Position numbers and translations under genes: made by a program. A stretch of DNA of 64,000 bases from Skeletonema tropicum (taxonomy: Eukaryota > Bacillariophyta > Thalassiosirophyceae > Thalassiosirales > Thalassiosiraceae), in the NCBI GenBank assembly GCA_037178625.1, contig CM074130.1, positions 3,906,001 to 3,970,000 on the forward strand, read 5' to 3'. How positions within the stretch are numbered: the first letter of the stretch is position 1; every line of letters starts with the position of its first letter. Shown piece after piece: positions 62,648 through 64,000 of this stretch. The notes under the pieces are model-generated. The model was not told where the DNA came from, made no database searches, and saw only the letters and a program-made list of their open reading frames with translations.

Positions 62648-64000
62648 ATCGCAAGTCGTGAAGAAGATGGTGTTCTTTTGGCTGAGTTTGAGTCTTCTTT
62701 GTTTGAAAGGGTAGAAGTAGAGTAAAATTGTCACCTATAGGAGTAGGAGTGAAAGGTTGCACCTTCATTACACCTCATGCTTTAAAATTTCTGTTATATT
62801 TATATTATTATCATATGAATATGTGATTAGCTTATATGCGGCCAAGACTTTCAATATGAACACTTTCGTGTGCCCTATCCGTCTTCTTTACACAAGATGA
62901 TAGACTTGATCGATTGCCAGTATCTGCAATTAGCTGGCCTTGTAGACTTTTGACTTTGTCGATATCCCCTTCCTGATGCGGCAAACAGGCTCTCGGCAGA
63001 TAGATAAGTAAACCGCTAGATGAAGAGAAAGATCGACCCATTGTTTTTAGATCTCTTATATAACCTAACCTGTCCAGTAGTAAGAATAATAACATACGTA
63101 GCAACCAGTACAATGAGATCAAAGTATATGAGTTGGAATTTCATAATATTTGTGTTTGTTTGATAAAAGATATCGTACCTACTTCTACTTAAAAGGACAT
63201 ATGCTGCAAATGAGACAAGTGCATCTTGGACAAGAGCTGTCGCTCATCTAAGTCGTTTGCAAATGCGAACTGCTGAGTTCGGAGGTCGAAATGTCCGACG
63301 AGACAAAAAGGATTCCGGTCGACCTCCTTTCCTATTCTTCTGCTTCCTGCTTTCAACAGCTTGATGTTGCTTGCATATATTATAGTACAAGTCCATCTCG
63401 TCGTAACTTCAACGCCACTATTTGCTTCAACTTTCATAGAGGTAGAAGCTAAGCTATGGACGACATCTCTGAAACTGAAACATGAGCACGAGCCTCTCAC
63501 TCACTTTTTAAGCGTTGAGTGCGTTGGAGCGGTATGCACTGGCAATATCTTCTTGTATCCATAGGAGATACTTTGGAAACTAAAGCTCAAGCCTGCTAGA
63601 TTCTTGATTAGTAAGGACTGAGTATGAAGCTAAGATCTGGAAGCTATTGAGATGAAGTAGGCTATGCGCTCCTATTTCGAAGTGTGAGAACAAAATTTTG
63701 GAATATCTTTACGTTGATTGATAGATACTCTTCTCCGATCTGGTTAGTTTTGCCTTGGATGGATTCGCAGATCAAATAAAGAGATGATTTGTATTCTGAG
63801 AAAAACTGCAAAGAGACAAAGTGTGTGGACGAAGACTGGCTGGATGAAGGAGGATGAACAGTTGTTTTCATCTCAATCTCATGAGATGTGAATATAATTA
63901 TAATATGAATAAATCTTGAGTGTTAAGTATCATAATTCTACAACAGCTCGAGGCTGTGAACGCATATGTATCTATTTAATCATCATGCTGAGTATCTAAG
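62648..64000. other. Right-end region without a supported gene
   Basis: Two short minus-strand frames (63500-63189 and 63122-62832) show no recognisable domain. The second would begin with a hydrophobic stretch (LYWLLRMLLFLLLDRL). They may be exons of a gene continuing beyond the window, but no splice chain could be established. Confidence 0.4.

Noticed and set aside
63189..63500. Minus-strand frame of 103 aa near the right edge
   Set aside because: No recognisable domain, and no splice link to the neighbouring frame could be established; not called as a gene.

Overview
The window looks like nuclear DNA of a diatom, perhaps a centric one. The evidence is short GT-AG introns (77-112 bp), an HSF with the expanded-family signature, a plastid-targeting SA|GF junction on a YbaB-like protein, LNR and cysteine-rich secreted proteins, and intact or broken copies of several eukaryotic transposon classes. 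No bacterial-style operons, CRISPR arrays, rRNA or tRNA genes were seen.

Layout. 1-6770 is a satellite array of ~184-bp monomers, organised over much of its length as a 551-bp three-monomer higher-order repeat. A large RNase-H-fold transposase-like ORF (6709-9360, minus) borders it and takes its last codons and stop from the satellite; degenerate monomers reappear at 10080-10640. 10986-15572 holds an Msp1/ATAD1-type AAA ATPase and a patatin/phospholipase gene broken by an 8-bp tandem duplication. 15.8-26.4 kb is a transposon island: two related 1.6-kb elements flanked by TTAA in inverted orientation, a 2.85-kb PIF/Harbinger element between them (TSD TAA), and a hAT element (8-bp TSD) nested in another inverted-repeat element. 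26.9-28.8 kb holds an HSF and a YbaB/EbfC protein, followed by a 5'-truncated LINE. 30.05-37.35 kb is a 7.3-kb element with ~250-bp terminal inverted repeats and a perfect 10-bp TSD (Mutator-like by structure). It carries a very young 1.47-kb LTR element with 121-bp identical LTRs, a foldback element, and remnants of an ISL2EU-like transposase and a possible FEN-like gene. 37.7-62.6 kb is gene-rich: class-3 lipase, a low-complexity protein, a GT90-sulfotransferase-exostosin fusion, a CbiZ-CbiB fusion, an FG-repeat SAC3/GANP scaffold, an LNR surface protein, an App1-like phosphatase, a beta-helix protein and a coiled-coil protein.

The most interesting loci are the CbiZ-CbiB fusion (two consecutive cobamide-remodelling steps in one polypeptide), the three-domain glycan enzyme, the satellite higher-order repeat with its gene boundary, and the mini LTR element with a repeat-rich private ORF. 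From 50.4 kb onward five adjacent genes carry single- or double-base frame breaks, nearly all explained by extra bases. That pattern points to residual insertion errors in the assembly rather than five independent pseudogenes, so these genes are annotated as full-length with flagged breaks.
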